DNA of 64,000 bases from NCBI GenBank assembly GCA_023614405.1, contig CM042687.1, positions 261,249,480 through 261,313,479 of the forward strand. Reading direction: 5' to 3'. The translations under genes and the position numbers were made by a program. A model generated the notes under the pieces. That model worked only from the letters and a program-made list of their open reading frames with translations, was not told the DNA's origin and made no database searches. This document shows, in pieces, positions 49,187 to 59,614 of this stretch; positions within the stretch are counted from its first letter, which is position 1; every line of letters starts with the position of its first letter. This DNA comes from Avena insularis. Lineage: Eukaryota; Streptophyta; Magnoliopsida; Poales; Poaceae.

Positions 49187-50425
49187 CCGAACAATGAAAA
49201 TCCTTCGCGTGGTGTCATATTATGTGACATAGTTGAAAGGAAAAATACCAGACTTGGTATATTGATCATGTCTCGAAAAAACCTTCACAAAATGACCTAT
49301 CATGTTCGAGGTTTCATGGCTTTCGGTCCAAATGACCGATGTTATGTGCTGAATCACGGCATAGTTTGTGATGTTGTGCCCATATTATGCATGCATGTGT
49401 ACATTGGTATGGAGAACAATGTTGCAGGAGGAAGTTTTCCTTTTTGTCGCATGGAAAAGCCCTTTTCCATTTTCTCAGCGCAAAAAACGGGTCATTTTGT
49501 GAAGTAACCACCAAAATGCCGTTTCAGAATGCTACCGTCCCATTTTCATAAAATACTAGACCACCTTACATGGACTATCTCCCAACCGGGAATTCTCAAA
49601 CCTTTTCATCCATCCCGGGTAAAAAGTACAAATGTCTGCCGAATCGGTAGGAAGTGGGTCCGGTTTGTACTACAGGTACATGATCTATCGCCCGTGATTT
49701 TTTGAAAAAATCATTTTTAGACTCGCAATATGTGGTTTCTTCAGAGATCCAATGAAAGATTTAACGATGCTCGTCCCCTATCTTCATGCACGCCGGTTCG
49801 ACCATAGTTAGAAATTCAGAAAATTCAAAACGGGCATAATAAATTCAAAAAAATTCCGAACAATGAAAATCCTTCATGTGGTGTCATATTATGTGACATA
49901 GTTGAAAGAAAAAATACTAGACTTGGTATATTGATCATGCCTCGAAAAAACCTTCACAAAATGACCTATCATGTTCGAGGTTTCATGGCTTTCGGTCAAA
50001 ATGACCGATGTTATGTGCTGAATCACGGCATAGTTTGTGATGTTGTGCCCATATTATGCATGCATGTGTACATTGGTATGGAGAACAATGTTGTAGGAGG
50101 AAGTTTTCCTTTTTGTCGCACGGAAAAGCCATTTTCCATTTTCCGAGCGCAAAAAACGGGTCGTTTTGTGAAGTAACCACCAAAATGTCGTTTCAGAATG
50201 CTACCGTACCATTTTCCTAAAATACTAGACCACCTTACATGGACTATCTCCTAACCGGGACATATCAAACCTTTTCGTCCAACCCGGGTAAAAAGGACAA
50301 ATGTCTGCCGAATCGGTAGGAAGTGGGTCCGGTTTGTACTACAGGTACATGATCAATCGCCCGTGATTTTTTGAAAAAATCATTTTTAGACTCACAATAT
50401 GTGGTTTCTTCAGAGATCCAATGCA
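49187..50425 (+). repeat. Direct repeat, two copies of a 669-bp unit
   Basis: Unit starts CCGAACAATGAAAATCC at 49187 and again at 49856; the second copy ends near 50425. Each carries an 81-codon ORF (49262-49507, 49931-50176) differing at a few residues. The ORFs have no known motif and the noncoding parts are equally conserved, so I treat them as repeat sequence, not genes. Confidence 0.85.
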
Positions 50426-50447
50426 AGTTCTAAGTGAGCCATTTTTC

Positions 50448-50527
50448 TTCCCGCCATTTTTTCCCGCCATTTCTCCCGCCATTTCTTCCCCGATTTTTCC
50501 CGCCTCCCCTTGATTTATCTTCCCGCC
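50448..50527 (+). promoter_or_regulatory. Cluster of E2F-like sites upstream of a TATA box
   Basis: Five CCCGCC cores in one orientation within 80 bp: 50448-50455, 50460-50468 (TTTCCCGCC), 50473-50480, 50496-50504 (TTTCCCGCC) and 50520-50527. TTTCCCGCC is a well-known plant E2F/DP binding sequence. A TATATATATATAT stretch follows at 50537-50549. Confidence 0.5.
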
Positions 50528-50754
50528 ATTTCTCACTATATATATATATGTAGGTTGGCCTCCATTGTCATTGCACATCTCTAGACTCATATCTGCAACC
50601 TCATCACTCTTTCCCATGACTTCCATGTAGCACTAACTCCCGAGGCGGAGGCGCTTTCATACCGACCACCTCGCCCGCCTCTTGTGTCCCGTCCCCGGCT
50701 GGATCTTTGGCGCCAAGGCGTGCAGTTCCTGTCCCTCTAGGTGTGGCGCGTCGG

Positions 50755-51231
50755 ATGTCCATCACGAACCACTACTATTTCGAGCTCACGCCGGAGCAGC
50801 GGAGGAATCCTAGATGGCATCCTGACTATTTCCCGACTTGGGAAGCCTTCTTCGTTGATCGGCGTGAGAGGGCGCTCGCCAGGCACGAGGAGGATGGCCC
50901 ACCTCCTCCAAACTTCAATGAGGCCGGCCGTCGGTTGTGCTGGCGTGGTCGGACTCTCCAGAGCGTCATGGCCTATGACACGGCCGCCGACTCTAGCCCC
51001 CGCCTGCGCTACCCTCAAGTCCAGCCCACTCGTACTCAGCCTTCATGGTTTAACTACGGCGACCCCGACGACAACAATGACGGCATGGCACAAGTAGTAG
51101 CGACTACTGATGGCGAGTATTACAGGTGTAGGCAGGAGGATATGACTGAATCACTCCAACATTGCAAAACAAGTTCGGCCGATTGTGGCTTAATCTGGCC
51201 ATGTATCTTAATTTCTAGTTCTTGTATGTAA
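50755..51231 (+). CDS. Orphan ORF of unknown function inside CACTA
   Basis: ATG at 50755 (MSITNHYYFELTPEQRRNPR), 158 codons to TAA at 51229; the frame is open somewhat further upstream. Composition is GC-rich in the first 110 codons, unlike the AT-rich surroundings, and rich in R, P, D and aromatic residues (WHPDYFPTWEAFFVDRRERA, GRRLCWRGRTL). The last 30 codons look less protein-like. It lies about 200 bp after a TATA box and an E2F-like cluster. A five-codon upstream ORF starts at 50617. I recognise no family. It may be a captured host gene fragment, an accessory CACTA gene, or chance. Confidence 0.45.
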   Translation: MSITNHYYFELTPEQRRNPRWHPDYFPTWEAFFVDRRERALARHEEDGPPPPNFNEAGRRLCWRGRTLQSVMAYDTAADSSPRLRYPQVQPTRTQPSWFNYGDPDDNNDGMAQVVATTDGEYYRCRQEDMTESLQHCKTSSADCGLIWPCILISSSCM

Positions 51232-51376
51232 CTTTGTGTTAGTTTCGTTATGTACTTTAATTCCAGTTCTATCCTAATAAAATTTTCTTTCCGCCCGTTA
51301 TTTCCCGTCTTTATTTCCCGCCCATTAATATATAAAAAATATAAGTTAATTCAAATCCAAATTAAAACACAGAAAA

Positions 51377-52225
51377 TGGTTTTGAATTATTTATTCAAAT
51401 CCAGACACTTTTTATGTTTAAAGTTTTTCTAAATTCCAAATTAATATTCAAAAAATATAAGTTAATTCATTTTTAATTTTAAATGATTCATAGTTTAAAT
51501 GGTTACATTAATTTTTTTTAAAATAGAAAATGGTTTTGAATTAGTTATTCAAATTCAAACACTTTTTATGTTTAAAGTTTTTCTAAATTCCAAATAAATA
51601 TTCAAAAAATATAAGTTAAATAATTTTTAATTTTAAATGGTCCATAGTTTAAATGGTTACATTAATTATTTTTTAAAAATAGAAAATGGTTTTGAATTAT
51701 TTATTCAAATCCAGACACTTTTTATGTTTAAAGTTTTTCTAAATTCCCAATTAATATTCAAAAAATATAAGTTAATTCATTTTTAATTTTAAATGGTTCA
51801 TAGTTTAAATAGTTACATTAATTATTTTTAGAAACAGAAAATGGTTTTGAATTAATTATTCAAATTCAAACACTTTTTATGTTTAAAGTTTTTCTAAATT
51901 CCAAATTAATATTCAAAAAATACAAGTTAATTTATTTTTAATTTTAAATGGTTCATATTTTAAATGGTTACATTAATTATTTTTTAAAAATAGAAAATGG
52001 TTTTGAATTAGTTATTCAAATTCAAACACTTTTTATGTTTAAAGTTTTTCTAAATTCCAAATTAATATTCAAAAAATATAAGTTAATTCATTTTTAATTT
52101 TAAATGGTTCATAGTTTAAATGGTTACATTAATTATTTTTAAAAACAGTAAATGGTTTTGAATTAGTTATTCAAATTCAAACACTTTTTATGTTTAAAGT
52201 TTTTCTAAATTCCAAAGTAATTATC
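51377..52225 (+). repeat. AT-rich tandem repeat, about 155-bp unit
   Basis: The marker TGGTTTTGAATTA recurs at 51377, 51531, 51687, 51842, 51998 and 52153, a spacing of 154-156 bp. Units contain AAACACTTTTTATGTTTAAAG and differ by a few bases. Confidence 0.88.
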
Positions 52226-52316
52226 ATTTAAAACATATTACAAATTTAAACCCCAAAATAAAAAATAAGACGGGAACAGAGAGAAAATTCCTGAAAAAAT
52301 TTGAAAACAGGGTCAT

Positions 52317-52487
52317 ATGTCCCGGTTGGAGCCATCAACCGGGACTAAAGACCCCCTGCGCGTGCCCTTTGGTCTGCTGAAAAAATTGGAGTATACGTCC
52401 CAGTTGGTGGCTCCAACCGGGACTTATGAGCCTTTAGTCCCGGTTGTTGGCATCAACCGGGACGTATTCTCCCTCCCCTTTATACAT
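52317..52487 (+). promoter_or_regulatory. Internal copy of the subterminal promoter unit, before the second gene
   Basis: Several GTCCCGGTTGG...CAACCGGGACTAAAG inverted units (52319-52465), then TATACAT at 52481-52487 followed by GACGCCCC. It has the same arrangement as the unit before the tnp2 gene (44363-44486: hairpins, TATA, CGCCCC). Confidence 0.65.
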
Positions 52488-53889
52488 GACGCCCCTTCTC
52501 CTTCTCCTTCTTTCCCGTTCCTCATCAACCTCAACAGATCATCGCCGCCGCTTGAGACAAGCGCCTTGACGCGTCAGTCGCCCAACCACACCTCTGTCGG
52601 CCTCCACGCTTGCCCGTCGGACTCCACGCGTTGCCCCGTTGTCGCGCCTCCACGTGCTCCTTGCCGGCGCTCCAAGCCTCGCCAACTCCGGCCACCACCT
52701 CCATCGCTGATTCCGGCCACCCCGAACCCCTCTGTCAAGTTTTTCGAGCTCCTGGTGAGTTTCTGAAGCTCAAGGAGAGCTCCGTTTGCCTGCTTGCTTG
52801 TTGTAGCCGCTGTCATTGTCCGAGTAAGCTCACGCCATCCGCCATCGTGACCATTGTTCCGATGACCACAAGCGGGCGGCGCTGCCACCACTAGGTCCGC
52901 CTCGATCTCCTCATTCCAACTAGCCTACCCACTAGCCCGCGCGTGCAGCGAATCGACGGATTCGAGCCCAACCCGAGGATCCCCATTGCTGATGTCATGC
53001 TGACATCAGCATGAGGCAATATATCCTCTTTTATTTTTATTAAAATCATTCCTGTAATTCTTTTTTGGAAATAATTATAATAACCCTGGGGCCCAGACAT
53101 CAGTGACTGTGAGTAGCCCCAGATCGAGTGAGAAATGTTTCCCAGCCTATGGTGACGTCAGCCTGAGGTCATAAATGTTTTAAAATTGATTAAATAAATT
53201 TCAGAAAATGATTTAATATTGTAAAATCAATAACTTATTATTTATAAGTCAGAAAAATATGTATAATATACCAAAATGTTCAGAAAAATGAAATCTACCT
53301 CTTTAAGCTATAATCATGCATTGTTAAGCAACTTAAATGACAAGTTTGATAGAAGAAAAGAGTAACCCCTCATAGGTGATTCCGGAGTTTCCCCGGGTTA
53401 GGGTTTGCGCCCCTCGGAACCCCGTTTAATTTGTCGAGCATGCTTTAGGGTTACTTTTCAATACAATTTAACTTGTCATATCATCATACTTGCTTGATCA
53501 TTGCATCTATGCCATGTGTTGATTGTTCCCCTCTCTTTCTGGCGTTCGGTTCTTCGCGGTAGAATACGAGATCGAGATCAAAGACCGAGGTCAACACCAT
53601 CGAAGATCGAAGATTTCTTGATAGCCATCGTATTGTAGATGCTTAGCCATGATATTAGTTTTCATAGACCCAGTTGAATCGATGTTGCACCTAGGGTTAG
53701 ACGGTGTGTCCTCGCCACATCTCCTCCGTCTTCGTCCATCGCCACGCGCTCCAGCCGCCCCTTCCCTTTTAGTGTGTATGTATATATTGTGTATGTATAT
53801 ATAGTGTGTATGTATATAATTTTATTATTGTGTATGTATATATTAGGGTTTCTCAGAATTAGGGTTTATCTGTTTTTCCACCTATGCAG
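52488..53889 (+). other. Leader exon(s) and intron of the second CACTA gene
   Basis: GC- and CT-rich stretch to about 52754, where CTG/GTGAGTTTC is a plausible donor. A low-coding interval follows with a simple (TGTATGTATATA) repeat at 53770-53845, and TATGCAG at 53883-53889 is a plausible acceptor six bases before the first coding ATG. The short ORFs in this stretch show no family features. Confidence 0.5.
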
Positions 53890-53894
53890 AAAAT

Positions 53895-56718
53895 ATGGAC
53901 CCACACGTCAGAGACGAAGAAAAGGAACAGTTGATCCAAGGTGTGATCCGCGTGGAAGAAAATTTAGATGTATGGACGTTTCTGAACAACTCCGGTGAGG
54001 GTGATCCTCTTTTTGCCGGAATAGATGACTTGTTTGAGGTTGAAGGTGTTGCCTTCCGTGAGGGAGAAGGCGATGCCTTGTGTAATCGAGAAGACGACCG
54101 CTCTGGCGAGGTGCATGTAATATAATTAATTCATTAATTAATCATCTGCTATCTATATAGAAATAGTAACGACGATCTTTCTTCTTTTATCCCTCCGGAT
54201 CGAACAAATCTACTGAAAAGAGCGAACGAGGCCCAACCAAAAAGTTGGAAGACCTGAGAGGTTCATGATCAAAGATATCGCTGAAGACGGCAAACCGACG
54301 GCTCCCGAAGTTGTTGCAATCAAATTTGTGGCACAATGCGGAGTAATCGTTAGGGACTTAATCCCGATCACCATTCAAAATTGCAATAGGCCTACTGATG
54401 CTAAAGAAGAGGGAACATGTTTGTTTGTCCCTAACAAGGCCAAAGATTTACTGTGGAAGAGGCTCATGGTTAATTTCAAACTACGGAAGATAGAGCTGGA
54501 TGCAAATGCGTAGGATCCAGTTGAGGACGCCTTAGAACATGGGAGAGCCATGGAGGCTAAGGTCAGGGAGTGTGCTATGAAGAAGATGGCCCAATGTTTC
54601 ACCAATTGGAAGAAAAGATTGCACCTTGACTATGTCGTGAAAGAGAAGACTCCGGATTTCAAGAAGACTCGGTTTGAGAAGATAAAACCATTCTGGGCTG
54701 AGTTTGTAAATTACAAGACATCAGAAAAAGCTAAGAAAATGTATGCAACGAATAAGCTGAATGCTGCTAACAAGAAGTATCACCATACTATGGGGCAAGG
54801 TGGCTATAGGGCTGGCATTCCTAAGTGGGAGAAACTTGAGAATGAACTGCGTGCTAAAAAGATCACCCTAGAGACAGACGATTGGGTAGAACGTGCAAGG
54901 AATTGCTTTTACGGGCATGGGGGCACGTTTGACTCGGAAGGGATGTGTATATATAACATACGACATAAAGAAGACCCCTTGCCAATCGAGAGGATGAGAA
55001 AAGCAGTAAAGGCTGTTAAAGATGGGGACTTCATTCCCGATAGAGAGAATGATGAGCTCACACTCGCCCTTGGAAATAAGGAACATGATGGACGAACACG
55101 AGGCACAAGAGGCTCCCAACCATGGAGGACTGGGTTTCCCGAAGAGAGGAAGAAATATCCTGATAGAAGTCGTCAGAGGAGAAAGGACAGGACGGAAGTT
55201 GAAGCAGATCTTCAGAAAGAGCGAATGCGTATAATTGAAGAACGAATAAAGCAACAACAAGATGAAATTAACGCACTTAAAGAGCAAAGTACTACCGGCC
55301 CATCTCAGCAGCACACTGCATTCGATGCTACCGGCCTATCGAATAATCGAAAAAGCAGTGTGGCTTCCACCGAGGTCCCGGGTGATGACAATGGCGATGA
55401 CGATGGTGCACCGACGATGGCTCCTGTTGGATACGCAGTGGATGATATCATAGAGATGACACACTGCGAGCTACATGTCAAAGTTGTGAACATATCAATG
55501 AAGGTGGCGGTCGGCTATGCCTTACCAATTGGACCCATACCAACTTACCACTGTCGTCCGGTTCTAGAGGACTACGCTGTTGTCGGGGTGGATGAAATCA
55601 TGCCCACCTTTGAAGTTTTGGATCTTCACTACCCTGCAGGTGAAGGGGATGTGAATGTACTGGGAGACGGAACAAACGTCACCATTCTATGGCCGAAGGA
55701 ATGTATCGTGCTTCGAAATCACACGCCAAGGCCATCTTCGCCGCCGCCTCACCCGTCTCCAGCGAGGTCGTCGCCGTCGTGGCAGCCGTCTTCGTCGCCT
55801 CACCAATCTCCGGCGCAGCCATCACCATGGGAGCCATCGCCGGCGCCTCAGGATAAAAAGCGTAAGCATACCGCTACTCTGCGTCGTGGTAAGCGATCGC
55901 CGAAACGTAAACAAGAGCCTCTTCCAAAAGTACCAAAGGTTCCTCCCAAGAGAGCTTATGACTGTACTGAAGAGGAGACTACGGCGATCGTTGATGCGGA
56001 AACGACAGCGTTTTTCGCTAAGATGAGGCGGCCGAAAGAGCCACAGTTCCCTAGCACCAAATAACAAAAAGCCAAAGTGTTGAAAATGCTAAAGACCCTT
56101 CATCAACCCGAGCCAAAGCTATCATCAGAATATGAGCGTTCTATTCTCAAGTCACATGCGGCACAAAAAGCCTCGAAGAGCAATACTGATGCAAGCGAGA
56201 AATCTGTTCCTAGCTCGGAGAACAAACAAAACAGTCTTGCGCCCCTCTCAAGGTGATTTCCCAAACCAATGTGGGGTCGAGCAAATATGGGGCCGAAGAG
56301 CAGTATGATCCAGAGGTAGTTACTGTCTGGAGAAGCTGCCGCTGCTCAAGGTATGAGTATTGCCCAGTACTTATCCCAGTTAGAGTACTTCCCCGTGAGT
56401 GAAGTAGCATACAAATACTAGTACGGCAAACCTCTCGTCAAACCTGAGGAGGTAAACAATCTTCCAACATCTAGAAGGGCAGAAATTTAGAGCAACTCCA
56501 CGTACGTAAACAATTTCTATAGTTTTTAATTACAATCAAATTGTGTTTAGTTTCATTCATATAGGCTGACTCCTTTTTTAAATCAGATCGAACATCTACG
56601 GGACGGTCTTCTGCCAAAGGATCGCGTACGAGCAATTCGGGAGGAATTGACGGGATTCTTAGATGCAGAAGTCCTAAACCCAAAAGGGGAATACTATTCG
56701 GCTGTGTATAGACAATAG
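53895..56718 (+). pseudogene. CACTA second protein (Transposase_24-type), protease part lost
   Basis: First coding exon from ATG 53895 (MDPHVRDEEKEQLIQGVIRV, acidic), an intron about 54115-54200, then the main exon to TAA 56062. Transposase_24-like region about 54260-55000 (FWAEFVNYKTSEKAKKM, NKKYHHTMGQGGYRAGIPKW). A coiled segment follows (about 55200-55290, KERMRIIEERIKQQQ), then a conserved block starting VGYAVDDIIEMTHCELHVK, a P/S-rich linker and basic motifs. TAG at 54511 breaks it. After 56062 the frame decays (YGKPLVKPEEVNNLPTSRR near 56430). A last exon 56587-56718 reads LLPKDRVRAIREELTGFL. From memory those two flank a Ulp1-type protease in related elements; only about 110 bp lies between them here. 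Confidence 0.8.
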
Positions 56719-56926
56719 GGATTGTAAAAAGAGCAACTTTTGTATGTAGTGCATGAACTCGATCCGTGTATCGAATGTAATATTGTCATGATGATCTTGT
56801 GTAATATAACGGTTCCTTTATTGATAAGTGCAAAACACGAAATAAACAATAAAACAACCTAAATGAATTCTTCGCGCACAAAAGTGGCGAAAATGTCGCT
56901 GCAAAAAATGTGCCAAAATGAATTCT

Positions 56927-56966
56927 CTGCCGCGGCAGATAAATGTGCCAAATCTTTGCCGCGGCA
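56927..56966 (+). repeat. Two CTGCCGCGGCAG-type palindromes
   Basis: CTGCCGCGGCAG at 56927-56938 and TGCCGCGGCA at 56957-56966, 29 bp apart, next to repeated AAATGTGCCAAA. Located just inside the 3' subterminal region, so possible protein-binding sites. Confidence 0.55.
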
Positions 56967-56974
56967 GAAGGTTA

Positions 56975-57162
56975 TTTGTCCTGGTTCGTGTTACGAACCG
57001 GGACTAATGCTCCACCCCCCTCGCCCTTTGACGGTGCCACGTGTACCCCTATTTGTCCCGGTTGGTGGGATAACCGGGACTAAAGGTTGGGGCTTTAGTC
57101 CCGATTGCCCCGTCCCGGTTGGGTAACCGGGACTAATGCCCCTTACCAACCGGGACCAATGG
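56975..57162 (+). repeat. 3' subterminal region of CACTA
   Basis: At least five CCCGGTTNG.../AACCGGGACTAA units in both orientations (56980-57155), matching those at the left end. Confidence 0.8.
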
Positions 57163-57179
57163 GGCATTTTGCACTAGTG
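57163..57179 (-). repeat. Right terminal inverted repeat of CACTA
   Basis: Plus strand GGCATTTTGCACTAGTG; followed by TGA, the target duplication. Confidence 0.92.
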
Positions 57180-57675
57180 TGATCGGTCTATGTATATTAT
57201 TATAATGCCTAATCAAATATCATAGGAGTCAAGATGTCTAGTATATATATTGTTATGCTTTCTCAATCTGTCAATTGTCTCGCTGTAATTTGTTCACCCA
57301 GTATGTTATCTATCTTAAGGAGAACACCTCTAGTGAACTGTGGACCCCGGTCCATTCCTTTATCATTGATACACCATCTACTGTTTACTCTGTTATTGTT
57401 TAATTTCTACAAGCAACTATTATCTTGCACACTATACGTTTAATCCTTTGTTTTCAGCAAACTAGTGAGATTAACAACCTCGCTGTAAGTTGGGGCAAAG
57501 TTTTGAGTTTGTATTGTGTAGGTTCCAAGTTATTAGCAACACCTTGGAGTTGTTTCCTTACTCCTACTGGTTCGATAACCTTGGTTTCATAACTAAGGGA
57601 AAACTTGTTGATGTGCTCATCACACCTTGCTCTTGGGGTTTCCCAACAGGCTCTACGTCACCAAGCCACACATCA

Positions 57676-58268
57676 TTGACATAACTCTTGAACACTTTCA
57701 AATTAAAAAATTATACAACTCTTAATGTAAAAGTGTGTTTATAATTGACACAACTCTTGAACACTTTCAAACTAAAAAAATTATACAACTCTTAATGTAA
57801 AAGAGTGTTTATAATTGACACAACTCTTGAACACTTTCAAATTTAAAAAATTATACAGCTCTTAATGTAAAATAGTGTTTATAATTGACACAAATCTTGA
57901 ACACTTTCAAATTAAAAAATATATACAACTCTTAATGTAAAAGAGTTTTTATAATTGACACAACTCTCGAACACTTTCAAATTTAAAAACATTATACAAT
58001 TCTTAATATAAAAGAGTGTTTATAATTGATACCACTCTTGAACACTTTCAAATTGAAAAAGTTATACAATTCTTAATGTAAAAGAGTGTTTATAATTGAC
58101 ACAAATCTTGAACGCTTTCAAATTAAAAAAAATTATATAACTCTTAATGTAAAAGAGTGTTTATAATTGACACAACTCTTGAACACTTTCAATTTTAAAA
58201 AATTATACAACTCTTAATGTAAAAGAGTGTTTATAATTGACACAACTCTTGAACACTTTCAAATTATA
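57676..58268. repeat. Tandem array, 70-bp unit, about 8.5 copies
   Basis: Unit starts TTGACACAACTCTTGAACAC at 57676, 57745, 57815, 57885, 57955, 58026, 58096, 58167 and 58237 (spacing 69-71). Units are AT-rich and about 90% alike by eye. The array directly abuts element B, which may have inserted into it. Confidence 0.92.
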
Positions 58269-58273
58269 GCGTC

Positions 58274-58600
58274 CTAAGAAAATCTTGAGAGTTTACCATT
58301 TTTAGAGCATGAAAAGTGATCCCTAAACTTGCGTATACGAAAATTATAAACCTTTGAACACTGTGAAATTGCACTTAATACGTGATAATGGTGTGCTAAG
58401 AAAATCTTGAGAGATTATCATTTTCATAGAATGTACTGCATAAACTTGCATATGAAAAAAATTATACACCTTTGAAGTCTTTGAAATCGCACTTAGGACA
58501 TGATAATGTTGTGCTAATAAAATCCTGATCATTTATCATTTTCATGGAGTGAAATATAATGCAAAAATTATACACCTTTGAACAATTTCCCTTCAAATTA
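58274..58600. repeat. Degenerate tandem repeat, about 120-bp unit
   Basis: CTAA(G/T)AAAATC(T/C)TGA starts units at 58274, 58396 and 58514, each followed by a TAAACTTGC(G/A)TAT and an ACACCTTTGAA element. Part of this unit (CCTTTGAACA..TT) resembles the 70-bp unit. Confidence 0.65.
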
Positions 58601-59480
58601 TATTCAAAATCATTTGTTTATGGAGTTAAGCATTGGTGGCAAACTCGTTATTTTGCATGGATAGAGGGTCCCCCCGACAGATACTGGGGTTATCCTATCC
58701 GCTAGATCATAGAGGATCAATCAGAGGATCAACGTTGGTGGGTACGATTTGCGTGAAAACTGTCTCGACCAATCAGAGCGTAGTAGCCAAGATGAGCACA
58801 GGTATGAGAGTTTGTGACTAAGAGAGAGGGGAAAACTAAGTAGAACTTAAAAACCAAGGGCAAAACTGAGTAGAACTTAAAAACCAAGGGCACAACTGAC
58901 AAGGTGGTTCAAATAGAAAATAGAAAATTTTAAAAATGGAAAATGCTTCTTTTATACAATAGAATAGATCTCTACATACATCAAACTATTTGCAATTCAA
59001 ATATATATCAGTTTGACAATTATTGCCTTATTCAGACAAGTTATGTTTTGGGGAGCAATGTTTTGGGAAGATGCTTGAGTAGAAAGCCATGAACCTTCAT
59101 AGATAGTAGGTGACTTAGGTCACATAATAAGACTCCCTGGGTAGATGCCACTATGTTTTGATATTTTTGAATTTATTGTGCATAAAATGACTCAATTAGA
59201 TAGCTTAAACCCATTCGTTGACTATCTGTTGACCATCCACTGGAGGGTAAAAGTGAGTGTATTGCACACAGCGGTGTTAGTTCTGGAGGGCAAAACCGAG
59301 TACAACCAAACTGCCAGTGTTACACTCGAGAGTATAATTGAGCAAAACTAAGTGGGCAAGGTTAGACGCGAGGGGGAAAACATGACGCACGGTACGCGGG
59401 TCATGGTGCATGGGGAGGTAGCGGATGCGTGTGTCCATGCACGGTGCAGTAGCGTACGTGGTTACGCAGTGCACAGTGGT
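58601..59480. other. No gene seen; one short direct repeat
   Basis: AT-rich to mixed sequence without credible ORFs. A 30-bp unit with TAGAACTTAAAAACCAAGGG is duplicated at 58841 and 58871. The last 80 bp rise in GC content toward the promoter that follows. Confidence 0.6.
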
Positions 59481-59508
59481 GCAACGAAACGTCTCCTCCC
59501 TTCACCTT

Positions 59509-59514
59509 TATAAA
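59509..59514 (+). promoter_or_regulatory. TATA box of the zf-XS-like pseudogene
   Basis: TATAAA in CCTTTATAAAGGCC, followed by a CTCACTC-rich initiator and leader, typical of plant promoters; about 105 bp upstream of the coding part. Confidence 0.6.
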
Positions 59515-59614
59515 GGCCTCCTCACTCTCACTCATCACTCGCTCACTCACTCACGCAACCATCTCCACTGTCCCATCACCTTCTGCAAACCCCCAAGAAA
59601 CCCCAACCACACGG

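Larger units (their letters stand above)
44222..57179 (+). mobile_element. CACTA (En/Spm) DNA transposon, 12,958 bp
   Basis: Left end CACTAGTAGAAAACATGCC, right end the inverse of CACTAGTGCAAAATGCC. The three-base duplication TGA lies at 44219-44221 and 57180-57182. Subterminal regions carry many CCCGGTT/AACCGGGACTAAAG units. Two plus-strand genes follow the En/Spm plan: a tnp2-type transposase (44822-48142) and a Transposase_24-type protein (53895-56718). Between them are repeat blocks and an orphan ORF. Both genes are broken, so it could move only with help from another copy. Confidence 0.95.
13152..57675 (+). mobile_element. Element B: outermost host element of the nest
   Basis: Visible parts are interior 13152-14218, 36474-37068 and 42949-43166, then the 3' LTR 43167-44221 plus 57183-57675. 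Joining across the insertions restores the order seen in element A. For example, A's minus strand reads straight through the point where the Copia sits. Inserted are the Copia (14219-36468), a solo LTR (37069-42948) and a CACTA element (44222-57179). The 5' half lies left of the window. No coding capacity was found in the visible interior. Confidence 0.85.
43167..57675 (+). repeat. 3' LTR of element B, split by CACTA
   Basis: TGATACGTC at 43167 to ...CACACATCA at 57675. Pieces 43167-44221 and 57183-57675 total about 1548 bp, close to the 1538 bp of element A's LTR, with the same start and related order. The next bases (TTGAC, 57676-57680) are a possible target duplication but also belong to the tandem repeat that follows, so they are not informative. 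Confidence 0.82.

Noticed and set aside
49262..50176. Twin 81-codon ORFs
   Set aside because: Belong to the 669-bp direct repeat; noncoding parts are equally conserved, so no evidence of coding selection.
48417..52225. Spaced repeats as a possible CRISPR array
   Set aside because: Units are contiguous without variable spacers, and the genome is a plant.
55022..56067. ORFs overlapping the second CACTA protein on both strands
   Set aside because: Shadows of the main frame, which has recognisable domains.
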